Source of the DNA: Uloborus plumipes
Taxonomy: Eukaryota; Arthropoda; Arachnida; Araneae; Uloboridae
Direction: 5' to 3'
DNA: 64,000 nt
Assembly (NCBI GenBank): GCA_038373865.1
Contig: JAXGGA010002892.1
Location: 1 to 64,000 of the forward strand
The translations under genes were made by a program, and so were the position numbers. Within the stretch, counting starts at the first letter, position 1. Each line of letters starts with the position of its first letter. The notes below the pieces were generated by a model, which saw only the letters and a program-made list of their open reading frames with translations, had not been told where the DNA came from and ran no database searches. Shown here one piece after another: positions 11,486 to 23,610 of this stretch.

Positions 11486-12180
11486 CACCAGGTGGTTCTC
11501 TGTAACATATTTCACCTAAACACAATGTTCTATGGTCATTTGAGACCAGAAAATTAATTAAAAAAAAAAATATCCGAGTTTGAGCTCAACTGCACATAGC
11601 ACTTTAGTGCTTAGAACTGAAGTATGGCTCTTTTTCACTGGACTTCTGATGGGACATCTGACAGAAGGTTGTGTTCACACACTCACTTCCCTAAAAAGGG
11701 GGCTTTTAGGTTGCTTGGCAAAACAAAACCCCAAGTGTTGCTTTTCATCGCTCGGGGAGCAGGTAAAGGTGTTAAAAATCACCAGCCTTAGCTGATATGT
11801 ATCACTATGTACATCCGATATTTATTTTGAAAATATCGTGATATTTTGACATTTTGATATTTATTTTTTGAACTACGATATTTTCAATATAAAGACCATA
11901 TTATTAACCATATTAATAGTGTTCATTTATTACTCATAAAACCAGAAAGCAATACAATATAATTTATATGATATATTATAATGGGTCATTAATATAATAT
12001 AATGCAAAAAAACATCATTCTGTTTTATTTTATACCTAAAATTATTAGCAATAACAATTGTAATTGATTAAAATTGTCTAGATTAATGTTAAACATTAAT
12101 TTGAGGACACATTTACTATTTAAAGACTTAATTAGCATGGACTGAAAATATCACGATATTTTTGAACCCTGACAATCACA
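11486..12180. repeat. Transposon debris, incl. hAT-like end at 12130-12170
   Basis: The segment 12131-12171 ends in a sequence reading CAGGGTTCAAAAATATCGTG on the minus strand, a CAGGGTTC-type hAT-like terminus. The related AATATCGTGATATTTT lies at 11837-11853, near the presumed other end, which is decayed. Segment 11486-11800 has a frame with no recognised domain. Confidence 0.35.
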
Positions 12181-12448
12181 ATACGCATAAATCAGACACC
12201 CATACAAAAAATAAAATCTAAAAAAATTACAAGAAAACAATAACACTTAAAAACCTGTAAATGAGATGTAAAAGAAAATTGAAACTAGCTTTTTTTTGAA
12301 GAGGACCAGATTTTGAAAGAATTAACTTTCAGGGATTTAAGACCAAAAAAATTACTTTTAGCAAGAAATGGGACCACTTGGGAACTTTGAATACCAGCAA
12401 AATATGAAACATAATTTACATAAAAAGTAAATGCAAAAATATAATTAC

Positions 12449-12514
12449 CAAATTCAACTGTAATATTTTCTTCTGAGGCATTTGCAGGAGAAAGGTAAGC
12501 TAAATCATTATGTG
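12449..12514 (-). CDS. Exon 7: linker with two sequons
   Basis: A 66-nt symmetric exon (22 codons) with acceptor TTTTTCCACAG and donor GTAATT. It encodes an uncharged-to-acidic linker containing N-A-S and N-I-T N-glycosylation sequons. It joins VWC 2 to the first small Cys module. Phase and splice signals fit; there is no cysteine and no recognisable domain. Confidence 0.6.
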
Positions 12515-13913
12515 CTGTGGAAAAAGATAAGAAGATTAGTATAAGCTAGTTGTAATAGTTGTGATTTTGAGCTAGGAAACAATGCATCTCATGCTTCTCT
12601 TAGCATTAAAATTACATGACCCCTCACTCAGGAGCTCATTTGATTGCACTTTTAATACCATTCTAAAAAGCTTTTTTTATGAATTGCATTGTATTTTTTT
12701 TTTATAAATCACATGCAGTGAATAACATGAGAAAATTTAAGTGCAAATTAACTTTCAATCAGAATTCTGTATAATACAGTCAAACCTCCACATATCGAAA
12801 TTTTCTATCTATTGAACTTTTAGCGAATTTCCACGTTCATAACACAGAAAAATCTGTCTATATATGAAAAAAAATCTCTGCATATCGAAATTGGGACATT
12901 TTAATCATTTTAGATTATTTGCTCCGCAAATATTAAAGTCAGAAGAAAAAGGAAGCTGAATGATTGTCACTACAAACCCCCAAAATCATTTGAGGTTAAG
13001 GGATGAAAAAATAAATGAAGAAACTTCTGACTTTTAAAACAAAACCTGGGTCGTTTTCGATTTTATGTTGCGACTTGTCCTGTAAAACCGAGCTTCTTGC
13101 AATTACTTTTCCTCGTGATATGACTAGTGTTGTAATTGTTCTTCATTCTTAAATTAGATTAAGCTGCAATTAAAGTTAAAAAAATCACAAACTCTTTCTA
13201 TCAGCACTTGGTTAAAACAAGCAAATATTGCGGTCCTTTCACATTCATTATAAGGCAGTTAGACTTGTATATGTACGAGGACCATAACTAGACTTTTGTT
13301 TCAGAGAGGGTTTTCTGTATTTTTTCAGGGAAGAGACTCCTGATTTTGGAAAAATGACGAATGGTAATCATAGTTATAAAAATATCAACTATGGAAATTT
13401 TCAGTCAAAGTGGGAAGCAACAACAGACAAAGCAAATGCTTTCATTAAAAGTTTTTTTGCAGTGCATTGATGCCTCTTTTCCAGATATTTAAAAACTCCT
13501 CTTTACATTAAAAGTAAAAATATATTTAAGAAATTTGACTGGAGGTATTGGCTGAGCGATCTGACTTTAATAAGCAGTTTTATTGTTTATGATGTTCAAC
13601 AAGTTTAAAATTTTAAAAGAAAATGCCGTATTATTTTATAAAAAATGACTTTTGTAATAACTGCAACAAAAATAAATACTGCACTGAGTCTGTACAGATT
13701 TTCAATTACGTCTACTTCAAATTTTCAAATGAAATTAGAAAACAGCAATAACAATTTTTTTTTTCAGTGAAAAAAATGTAACAAAAAGCATTTTGGTTTA
13801 GTTTTGAAACATTTCGGAGGGTGTTTGAACCCTATAAACCAACCCCCTTGATCTACGGCCTTGATATGTACATACCAATATCATAAAATAAAAAGATTTT
13901 ACTTGAAACTTAC
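12515..13913. other. Intron 6 interval with pogo-like relic
   Basis: AT-rich intron. At about 12776-12895, TACAGTCAAACCTCCACATATCG resembles one end of a pogo-like element, without a clear partner. Nothing else was recognised. Confidence 0.35.
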
Positions 13914-14138
13914 GACAATAAAACTCTATAGGACAACATCTGCTTTCATGGTATACCGGGATGCAACCAGCATCCATAAGGTGCCTGTTCTTTTCAAACA
14001 AGCAGTCATGTTGCCGACAGCTTGAATTACTTATGCCATTCCAGTCATCGGTGCAATCACACACCAGGCATGGATCGTTCTCGGGATATATTTTAGAGCC
14101 AACCGGGTAGAGCTTATTGTTGAACTCGCATAGATGAG
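13914..14138 (-). CDS. Exon 6: VWC domain 2
   Basis: A 225-nt symmetric exon from acceptor TTCTCTGTAG to donor GTAAGT, residues 162-236. It has the ten-cysteine VWC pattern: Cys before EFNNKLYPVGSKIYPE, then P-C-L-V-C-D-C (C-x2-C-x-C), three spaced Cys, and C-C-P-I-E-F-Y-C. An N-S-S sequon lies in the middle. It is slightly longer than VWC 1 and clearly homologous to it, as expected from tandem exon duplication. Confidence 0.88.
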
Positions 14139-14785
14139 CTACAGAGAACAATGAAAACGTTACATACCAGCAAAGATTTTGGCGATTGAAGAATTGTTTA
14201 ATAGGAAAGTGATAAATGCCTGAAAAAATTACTGTGCAAGTAAAAACATGATTAAAGATTTTTTTAGCTCAAATAGCAGTGTTTTGTCTGAAAAATGAGC
14301 TTCATGTCACATGATCCAACACAAATATAAAATATACGCTAAATATTTCGTACTACAGTTTTGTCTTATACAAAAGTGACTCCTAGTAACAGACTCAGGC
14401 TTCAGTTAGACTGGTCTACATCAGTTTTAACATACCCAACGAAGAACAAAGGTTCTCTTAACCCATGATTGCTCAATTGTTTTAACGAAGTTGCTACAAA
14501 ATATGCATATTTTTATACACAAAAAAACAATATAAAATGTATGAACTAAATGTTAACCCTCAAAAGTCATTTCAAATGACAAAAATTGAAATAAGTTCCA
14601 AAAATAAAAGAAAAGTTCAACTTAGCTTTTTTTGCACTAAGTTTTAGTTTCTTCACGATAAAAAAACACAAAAGCAAACAACTGAAGATGTTAAAAATAT
14701 AAACTGTCTAAAATATCAGGGAACTTTTAAATGCAAACAATGCACTACATTTCTTACAAATATCATTGATGCATCAAAAACTTAC

Positions 14786-14809
14786 TAGTGTTTTCTTCTT
14801 CATCAGAAA
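14786..14809 (-). CDS. Exon 5: 8-codon acidic micro-exon
   Basis: A 24-nt symmetric exon with acceptor TTTTTTTTCAG and donor GTAAGT. It encodes SDEEENT plus split codons at each end, an acidic spacer between the two VWC domains. Skipping it would leave the frame intact, so it could be an alternative cassette. The evidence is the strong polypyrimidine tract, a good donor and exact phase; its small size makes it the least independently supported exon. Confidence 0.55.
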
Positions 14810-15031
14810 CTGAAAAAAATAAAATTGCTCAGTCAGTTTTTGGAAAATATCTAATACTAAATACTTAATGTACAAGCTATTAATGCACAAAAAACATTTA
14901 ACTTAGTTGCATCGATTAATATCAATATATATATAATATAACAGATTAGACCACAATCAGTACCACAATTTAGAAAAAAGTGAACCCCTAGGATAACTGA
15001 TGCTCGACCTCCTCCTTTATATCCTCAGCAC

Positions 15032-15520
15032 CAGGGGTGCCCATCCCCCCCAAGCTCAATGGCGCAAATCCCCCTCCCCCCAAAAAAAATTTCACAACCC
15101 TCTTGTCCTTTTTGTTTTATTTTTACCCCTCTTTTTTTATTTTTAAAATATTTATTTTTTTTAAATGTTATTATTATTTTTTTAATATTATTTGTTTTTT
15201 TAAATTATAACTATTTTTTTATATAATATTTTTTAAAAGTACTAATTATGCGCAGAATAAATCACTTTTTCCCCTTCCGGACATTTCAAGCACACACACG
15301 AAAAAAATAAAATGAAACAAATAAATAAATACTAATAATAAAGAAATAATTTAAATTAAAAAAATAAATTAATAATTTAATTTAAAAATATTAGTAAAAA
15401 ATTTAAATTTAAAAAATAAATAAATGATAATTTAAATAAATAAAATTAGTTTAAAAAAATCCCCCCCAAAAATTTTGATGGCGCAACTTGTGCCATAATC
15501 CCCCCCTGTGGGCACCCGTG
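15032..15520. mobile_element. hAT-type MITE, 489 bp
   Basis: Ends read CAGGGGTGCCCATCC (left) and CACGGGTGCCCACAG (right, reverse strand). Flanking 8-mers CTCAGCAC (15024-15031) and CTCGGCAC (15521-15528) match at 7 of 8 positions, as for an aged 8-bp hAT duplication. The ends hold C-runs, the core is A/T only. It lies in the intron between exons 4 and 5. Confidence 0.7.
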
Positions 15521-15927
15521 CTCGGCACTGGGAGGGGGGGGGACTCATATACGAAGAAGCAAAGATAAGTAAGATAAAAACTTTAGCTTTGATTTTCTCA
15601 GATTTATCTGCTTTTCTCAAACCGGCCTTTCACTAGATTCTTCATTTAGAAATTTGCAGTCAAAAACTGAAGTAATTGTGGTGGGGGGGCTTGTTATGCC
15701 ATTGGGGGGGCATAACAAGCTTGTGGCCATTGTGGTGGGCTTGTTATGCCATTTCTGCTTTTGACTTTTCCTCTACAATGCATAGGAAGTAGTACATTTT
15801 TCAAGAAAACTAATGTTTTGAGAAAAAGTAATCAAACTGTTCAAAAAGAAACAAAATAGTAGCTGCAATTTGCTATGAAATGTAAAAAACACTCGCAGAC
15901 AAAAATAAAGGTAGCCAGTTAACTTAC

Positions 15928-16131
15928 TACATTTGAATCCGAAGGGGCAGCACTTGCTCTTTTTGTACAAAAGATGACAATTATGCCGTATAGGGACATC
16001 AATGACAGGGCACTCCTTTGAGACACATTGTATTTTTGGATTTTCTTTATTAATGCATCTGCAAACTTGACAACTGTCAGCAGTAATAATCTTGGATCCA
16101 ACTGGATAAAATTTGTTTTCATATTTACAGC
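15928..16131 (-). CDS. Exon 4: VWC domain 1
   Basis: A 204-nt symmetric exon from acceptor TTTCAG to donor GTAAGT, encoding residues 86-153. Ten cysteines sit in the canonical von Willebrand factor type C order: a first Cys before the YENKFYPVGSKI stretch, then C-x2-C-x-C, three spaced Cys, and C-C-x5-C at the end. One exon holds one complete domain. The PVGSKI segment is repeated almost exactly in exon 6, so the two domains are duplicates. VWC folds are extracellular and disulphide-bonded. Confidence 0.88.
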
Positions 16132-16374
16132 CTGAAATTAATATTATGAAAGAAATTTAATTTTTGACAACAGAAAGAACTACTTAGCCAACTTAGAAAT
16201 TTGTACAGTTTTGATTATTCTTTTAATTTATTTCTTTAAATAGAAACTTTTCAACAGACAAATTTACTTTTGTAATAAAAAATATCATTAAATCATCTAG
16301 CTTACTGTTTAATGTCTTTCCTAACTAAAAAAAAGTCAGACTTTTTATTTTAGAAATTAAATACATGTACGTAC

Positions 16375-16533
16375 CTGTTATTGGTTCCTCTGTTAATTTG
16401 TTATTGGAGCAAAGGAAGCTTTTAGGGCACCCACAATCATCCAATTTTGTAACTAGGCATTTCCTAGCATCATAGTGTTTTAAATATCTCCAGTTACAAT
16501 CACAGTCATTTAGTATGTCTGGATTTATTAAAT
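16375..16533 (-). CDS. Exon 3: divergent VWC-like half domain
   Basis: A 159-nt symmetric exon with acceptor TTTTTTAATAG and donor GTACGT. Its 53 residues carry six cysteines: an early C-x-C, a lone Cys, then D-D-C-G-C-P-x4-C. The last part resembles the C-C-x5-C end of the two real VWC domains that follow, with C-G-C in place of C-C. The first cysteines of the VWC fold are missing, so this is either a degenerate VWC or an unrelated small cysteine fold. Position right after the N-terminal linker fits an N-terminal cysteine-rich module. Confidence 0.7.
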
Positions 16534-19002
16534 CTATTAAAAAACATAAAAAAAATTCATTGAATGCAACACTGCTGTAATAAGAAATAATGCTTTGACA
16601 TAAATAATTACTGTTATTGAAGCACAACTATGTGTGCTGATAGACAAAATATTTTATTTACCGTTAATCTTCTTAGTATTTTTTACACAAGCTTAAATGC
16701 ACTGGTTTAAACCATTAACGCCTAGCGTCCGTTTTTAGGGACGGTCAAAAAAGGGTCTGAATTTCCCCAAAATGAACATTTCAACCAAATAATAGTGTTC
16801 AATTAGTACCTTGGTATTATTTCAATTCGTTATTAACAGATTGTAGCACATAAATATTGTAAACGTGTGCTCTGTAGCAGTATTAGCTTAAGATCATTAA
16901 TCAAACATATATATAATCATTCACATCTTCAAGGAAAACAAGCTAGGTTTTTCCAAAGTAATATCCCAGCTTCCCAGTTTATGCTTAATTGCTGAATATA
17001 TATTCCTTCTTATAAATATGTCTTTTTAAAATTACTCTGGCAGCACACACACCAACAAACAAGTGCCCCCCCCTCCCCAGGCTACGTCTATGCCTGTCAA
17101 GGAATGGATATAGTATAAATTTCCTGCATCGCTGTTTTTGATTAAGCATCAGTTGCTGAATGATGTTGTTAATCATGATTTCATTAAATTTTTAGTTAAA
17201 ATTGATAACTTAATGTTCCATTAGTAGTAATCAATCGTTCGTGTAATTATGCACACTTTTATGTCCTATGTTTTTAATTGTTGTTGAATCATGTTGGCCG
17301 GAACGATGACAGTCAACTTGCAAAGATATAAGAGCTGAAGAACAACCCTGATGAAAATTTTTATCTAAGAACGCTTTTTACTCTGAAATTTCTGTGAAAT
17401 ATTTGTTGCTCTAATATCTAAAAAAAAATATTGCATCGCACAAAAAATATGTAGTTCAAACCTGTAAAAATCAGTTGTGATTTTGAAAATATTTCTTTCA
17501 ACTTCACTCTTCTCATTTTACTTACATGGGTGCAGCCATATTGTTTTTATCACGTGGTTTGCGTCAGCTGAGGTAAATATAGGCGGGAGAGCCAAATCTC
17601 AGAAAAAACGCATGCAAGAAAGCAATCGTACTGATTGTGTGACGTCATGCCTACGAAGCTGGTGGAAATGGAGAGTTTTTGCTGGGGGGGGGGGGGGGGG
17701 GGGGGGGGGGGGTGCGACACTTTGTCCTTTCAAATTTACTGTTTTTATCTACTCAACAGCCTTCTCTTTTGAGACACTATGGAGAATTGATACAACAAAG
17801 CAGGAAGAAGAATGCAAAAGTTTAACATTAGAGTGGTCTTATTATTTCTTCCATCTTACCGGAAAAAAACCCTACCAGCTTTTGGTTAAATACTTATAGG
17901 TCTCAAGGATAACAAATAGAGGGGGTATTTAAATGAAATATTCAATAATTTTCTCTACTTTTTCTACCTTAGTATTATGGGGGAAACACGGTCTTTATTC
18001 ATTCCTCAAGGCACAGAACATTTTGTTACTCTTTAACATTTTAAAAATTTATTTTTCGTAATTTATATTTAAATTGAACAATTAACATAAATGGTAAATG
18101 CTAGTATTATAGTGAGTATAAAAAGTATTCATTCTTAGGCTACCATCATATATTATTGTTCATGTATAGGCACTCAGATACAACCTAAGAAAGAATGTAT
18201 GTAAATGAGTGGAATATACATTAATTAAAAGTTGCCGAATTTATTCATGAGCACACAGTTAGAATTCACATGCTCAGGGTCGCGATTATTTTTATGATGT
18301 ATTTTGTGGTTGTCTCAAAGTAGTTTGACCCTTTATAAGGTAATTAAATTTTACTTTTAAAAGGACCAAGGAGTGCACAGGGCACACCAGGCAGGCACGA
18401 ATATGACTTTAATAAATTTTGTAATGTACTTTTTAGCTCTTATATTTTTGTTGCAGTTTGTCCTTTGTTGAAAGTGAATTCAATTTAAGTATCAAATAAA
18501 ATTTTTTAAAGTGACTTTTTTTTTTTAAATCCCGGCGCATATATTTCAATGTTCACATAACATAAAAAAAAATCAAATCAAAAGCCAAAGGGTGTCCTCC
18601 CAGCCGTTGACCGTGAATACTTTGTATCACACAGGCTTGTAGCAAATTTATTGTGTTTAGGGTTCTGAAACCCTTCTCGTTATAATATCAAGAAAAACTA
18701 ATAGACAGAGGTATTGCATTGGATCAGTTGGTAAGAAAGCAGGTATTAGACACCCTGGCAAATAAATTAGGCACTTTTTGCTTCTTCTCTGCACAAACTT
18801 AGCACTGAGACGTTGTTAATGCAAAATAAATCCTTTACACAATGACATAGATTAAATCTTCTTTGCATTGGATTTTTACATACACATTTTTCAACTTTGT
18901 ATTTGTTACTATACGCCTTTCATTAGAGAATAATTTAGTAGATATCTAGTAGTAAAAAGTTTAAAATCCAAAGTATAAATAGTAAAAAAAAAATATACTT
19001 AC
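16534..19002. other. Intron 2 with hAT end and 29-G run
   Basis: At 17065-17097 a sequence ending CAGGCTACGTCTATGCCTG next to a C-run looks like one end of an hAT-type element; no partner was found. A run of 29 G occupies 17684-17712. A frame over 17477-17899 crosses this run and has no domain. The rest is AT-rich. Confidence 0.35.
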
Positions 19003-19041
19003 CTCCTAAATTCTCCGTAGAATTTTCTAAAGGAGCAGACC
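19003..19041 (-). CDS. Exon 2: 13-codon linker
   Basis: A 39-nt symmetric exon between acceptor TTTTAG and donor GTAAGT. It encodes SAPLENSTENLG, with one N-glycosylation sequon (N-S-T), straight after the predicted signal-peptide cleavage region. The identification rests on matching phase on both sides, strong splice sites and sensible composition, so it is less certain than the cysteine-rich exons. Intron 1 upstream is 22.7 kb and mostly transposons. Confidence 0.6.
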
Positions 19042-19654
19042 CTAAAATCAGTAAATAAAATAATGCTAAAAAGATAAACAATTTTAGAAGTAAAGTTTGA
19101 AAATGTGAGATAATTTTACATCCCGTAATTCTGGGGGAAACATTTCATAAAAAATCCCGTGAGTAAAAGATATTCTCTCCAAATAGACCAAAGAGTTAAG
19201 AAATTTTTCCATCAACTTAGTTAAAACGCATGATTTATGTTCTGTGAGTTAATCTGAGCTCATATGGCCATGATCAATCATATTTATCTTTTGCCTAACG
19301 TTTTTTTCTCTGATGAATTTTATGGTTTGCTTTGTTTGTAAATTATAAAAAAAATTCTGTTGGTTAGCCCTTATTTTACAGTAACAATAATTAAATTTTG
19401 ATATCATAATATAGTAGCTTGAATTTATCACTCATTCTTAGTTATATCACTCCCTCACTTAAGAGTAATATGAGGGAGTGATTGTGAGGGAATGATGAAT
19501 TATAACAAAAAATTGCCATTTCCCTTTGAATAATTATCTGAATTAAGATAAGACTTAGTGGACTTTAACTAAACCTAAATACTTATACATCAATAGTAAT
19601 AAGATTTTACTATTTATCTGTATTCAGTAGCGGCTGATAAGGGAGTAATGAGGT

Positions 19655-20193
19655 AAAAAAAACTTTCAGTCAAATTTATGTCAAAATTAACTTCTGAGAA
19701 CGTTAGAACAAAAAATCAAGTTTCTTTTTTAATACGCTTTTACTATCAAGCAGTGAAAAACCACCTCTAAGCAAGAGCTAAGGCAGGAACGTGCAATACA
19801 CCGCCAACTCGGCTATTTCGATCCATGGACTGATTTGTATGTATCTCTGAATAAAAGATAAAATTCACGTTCTTTGCAAATATAAAAGTAATATGTTTAA
19901 TACTATTATTAATACTAAAGGCTAAACTACATTACATGTTGATGTAATATAAGTGCATGTAAATTTAGCGGATGTTCAATAATTATGATAATCAGAGGGA
20001 AATCAGTTTGAGTATCATCAAATTTTGTTTGATTAACTCTAAAAACGTATTTTTTAAGTTTCATAAACAATAATTTGATTATTTTTGATGCAATGTGCTG
20101 TGATGGCTACCAGAACAATCTGGTTTCATCAACTAACTTAATGTTTAAAAAAAAAACTTTCAGTCAAATTTATGTCAAAATTAACTTCTGAGA
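19655..20193. repeat. Perfect 45-bp direct repeats bracketing an AT-rich repeat copy
   Basis: The 45-bp sequence at 19655-19699 recurs exactly at 20149-20193. Between them lies a minus-orientation copy of the AT-rich dispersed family also seen at 34.2, 34.9, 37.2 and 40.7 kb (shared TTTAATACTATTATTAATAC-type and CACGTTCTTTGCAAATATAA segments). Confidence 0.7.
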
Positions 20194-23100
20194 CAAAATT
20201 CTACAGTAGCATTTAGAGGAACTCTGATAAGTCAGTAAGAGAGTGTAAGGCGAGGACAACATTCAATAATGATAATAAAGTCGATATTTTTTAATAATAA
20301 ATTATAAGAATGTCATATTATTGTCCCATTTGAATATGAAAAATCAAATTATTAAGAAATAAATAATGCATTCATACTTTAATACTGCAAAAATTAGTTG
20401 AAACCTTGTGAGGGGGCAGTATATGTGGGAGTGAAAAATGAATATTTTTAACTACAGTACTAAATAAATTATAAATCTTCTAAATAATAAAAACTACCAA
20501 AATAACTTCTAAACATCATATAGCTATTAAAATTATTTTTAAAATAATGGTAATGTAAGGAGATATAGGCTTGGTACATTAATTTGGTCTCTTTTAAAGA
20601 GTCACCCAAAAATAGGTATTCGAGGCATAAAAGTTTCAGCAAGAGTATCAACAGTTAATATTTTTTTTAATGTTCAGATTTGCTATTCAGCGTGCTATAT
20701 ACAGTATCCATTGATTAAAATTCAGTGGTAAATTTGGTTTAAGCTCGAAATTTTTTTAACCCCCCTCCCCCCCCACTTTTTTTTTTTTTTGAACTACTTT
20801 TCCCAAAAAAAAAAAAAAAAAAACCAAGAACCCTTGAAGCTTAGTTCGATTGTTAGTGTTCAAATACTATTTCTTTGAGCTTGTTATACAGGGCACAGTC
20901 TTGCAATGATAAAGAAAATTCATTAAAAAATAAAAAATAATAATAATAAAAAAAACTTCAGGTGAAGATTCGTTTTAATATCTTTATTTTATCAAATTTT
21001 TTCCACAACCTCGAAACACTTCTGCTTGAGAATATTTTGTGTTTTTGAGAAGATTTTAACAACATCCAACTTCGCGCCAGGCACTAGCGCATCCAGAATT
21101 TGCTTACTACACCCTAAAAGGATTTGCTCATCAGTCGTTAAGCGGATATAAGCTGTCATATTGGCAATTTTGTTGTCAAAATCAAAATTTTTAAGCCATT
21201 AATCTCAAAACTCTCCTCACGCTGCTCCTGGTAGTGTTTTTCTCCTATTCCAGTTTTCTATGTTGGTACCTTTAACATATCTTCAGCTAATAATGTACCA
21301 ATTACAATCGGGAAAAAATTGATGGGATAAGGATCAAATAAATAAACAAATAAAATTATTTATGAAATAATCTCAAACAGTTTTATTTTTAATAGAGTTT
21401 CTTAACAAATGCAAGCCGTTAAAAACTTGTTACATTTATAACATTTATTTTACCAAAAAAAAGAAAGGAAAAAAAACCGAGAAAATCATCGAGAAACTAA
21501 AAGTTTTTACTTTTTCTGCTGTATAAAATTAGGGTTTTCTCCTCTTTTTACAACAAGCAAATTCGTCAAATCCATCAGTTTCCTGTGAGAATTCAGTGTC
21601 AAGTACAGTGACGCTCCGTTTACTCGACAAGCAGATAACTGGACTACCCACGTAGGTCGACATTTATTTTCCATTGGTTAGTCCAATGTTAATTTCAATG
21701 TATGAAAACCTCTCTATCTTGGCAAATTAACAGGAACCTTAAAAAGACGACATCCACTTGCTATTTGAGTCCAATTTTGGATATCGATATTCTCTGGGTC
21801 AGTCAATTTATATTTTTTGCTAGAAACAACTCTTTTAGAGAATTGAAGGGCTTGAGAGATGAAGGGGTGAGGAAAAAAACCCTAATTTAAGAGTAATTGA
21901 TGTTCAAAGTTTTATTGTTGCAGTTGCTGCAGCTTTTCTTTTTTGTGCTTTTATCGTTAAGTGAGCGCATGAAGTTTCTCTAATGGCATTTGGCATATAC
22001 TTTTTGATGTACTAAGTTTTATTTGCTCACCTGTATCCATTACTTTTTACTGTCCAGACTGTATTTTCAAAAAATGTAACATAGCTCCTTCATCCTGAAA
22101 AAGTGTGAGCAAGGCTTTTCTCTTTTTTGAACTGATTGACGGGGAGTTTTTATCACCTTTAAAAAATTATGAATTTATTCCTAAAAGGTATTCAAAACTG
22201 TCTTTTTTGTGCACTTTTTAGAAAAAAAGAAAAAAGAAAGAAAAAATTATTTACTGGAATCCATTTTTACGATGTGAATGGAAAGCTCAGCAGATAAGCG
22301 ATGCAGAGAACAACTTAAAAGTTGAAATAGTGGAACCTCGGTATGTTGACACCCGCTTAATTCGACATATTTTAATGTCCCCCTAGAGATGTCGAGTTGT
22401 CGACGTTCCACTGCATATTGGCGAACAGTTTCCTAAATGTTAACAAGCTGTTTTCTCAGTATTGGGGAAAACATTATTAGCCGCCGCAGTGGAAATATTG
22501 TCATCTTCTTTATTAGGTGTATCGCTGAGGTAAATTTTGGCTTTTTGCGGGAAACTTTTCTGCTTTTCCCAGACATATTATTGCTGAAATTTGACACACT
22601 AGGTGCCCATTATTTTCCAGACACGTTTCAGAGTTTTGCACGGTGCAGACATAAATGCAGATGTCCCAGTCGTTCTGACGCTCCCCTACGTAGCAATTTG
22701 GTATTCATATGCATCGTTTTTAACCTCTGAGGTTGACAATATGATCCTCTGTCTCATAAAACAGTTTTTATATTAATTCATTCATGAGCCTCTATGGTGG
22801 AATACAAAACTGATTTACGCAACTGTTTTGCATAAAGGTAACGAAAATAAAATGATATTTATAGCGAGGCAAAAATGCTTCATGTATTTAAAACGAGCAA
22901 GGTCAGGGATGAGAGAGAAAGAAAAAATAAACTGCAAACGATGGAATAAATACATTTATTAAACAGATCAGAAGAGTTGCAGAAGGAATTAAGTAGCTGA
23001 AAAGATGCGGAAGTAAATGAAACCATAAAAATTTTGTGGATGTCAGGAACTGCTCACTTCGTCTCGTTATGTTTTTGTAGCTTCTTGAAAGAAGAAAAAA

Positions 23101-23457
23101 GAAAGAAAAAAAAAGGAATCTCCGAAATGAACCACCTTAATATTCTACTTTAAAACCACTGGTGTTAAAACCGCAAAAAAAAAAAAAAAAAAAAAAAAGT
23201 AAAGCGTAAGATTGCATAATGCATAGCTGTTATGAGGAATTGCAAAATTTTTCGGTTTCTGTGAAAAAAGTTGTGAAAAAGCAGTCATTTTTTAAAAGAG
23301 AATAAGAAAATCTGTTTTTCATATAAAAGATGAAAATTCGTTGAATTACGTCAAAAAGGACGCCCCAATGAAAGACATCCCTAAAAATATCTTTTTCGGC
23401 AAATTTTGTTTGACGTTTCAGCGGCTCAGAGGACATTCTTGTAATATTGTGCTTTTC
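20194..23457. other. Intron 1 segment: AT-rich, decayed pogo-like ends
   Basis: No coding sequence recognised. A pogo-like end occurs near 21604 (ACAGTGACGCTCCGTTTACTC). A short 85-bp inverted-repeat relic at about 22329-22413 has ends AGTGGAACCTCGG and AGTGGAACGTCGAC. Homopolymer runs lie at 20760-20822 and 23175-23199. Confidence 0.35.
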
Positions 23458-23610
23458 TTTTTTACTTCCTTTTAAGTAGGAAGGAAGTATTAAGATCGCG
23501 AAAAAAAAAAAACTCAAATTTCGGTCTTAATTTTGATTTTTCTCACCCCCGAATGAATGCTAAGTAGGTTTTTCTACCTGTCAGCACGATTAGAACCACG
23601 AATTTCGAAG
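23458..23610 (+). repeat. Truncated copy of the 43.5-kb hairpin element
   Basis: Starts with a decayed hairpin (TACTTCCTTTTAAGTAGGAAGGAAGTA region), then GATCGCG, an A-run and a segment including CTCACCCCCGAATGAATG and ACCTGTCAGCACG. The same order is present at 43474-43600. The remainder of the element is missing. Confidence 0.65.

Noticed and set aside
10235..11519. Frames rich in Gly/Val/Trp (plus) or Pro/Thr/His (minus)
   Set aside because: They follow from G-rich, C-poor composition; no domains, splice signals or sensible starts.
15919..16122. A 67-codon frame overlapping VWC exon 4
   Set aside because: It is an off-frame shadow; the in-frame reading shows the complete ten-Cys VWC pattern.
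17477..17899. 140-codon plus-strand frame
   Set aside because: It runs through a 29-G tract (poly-Gly) and has no recognisable domain.
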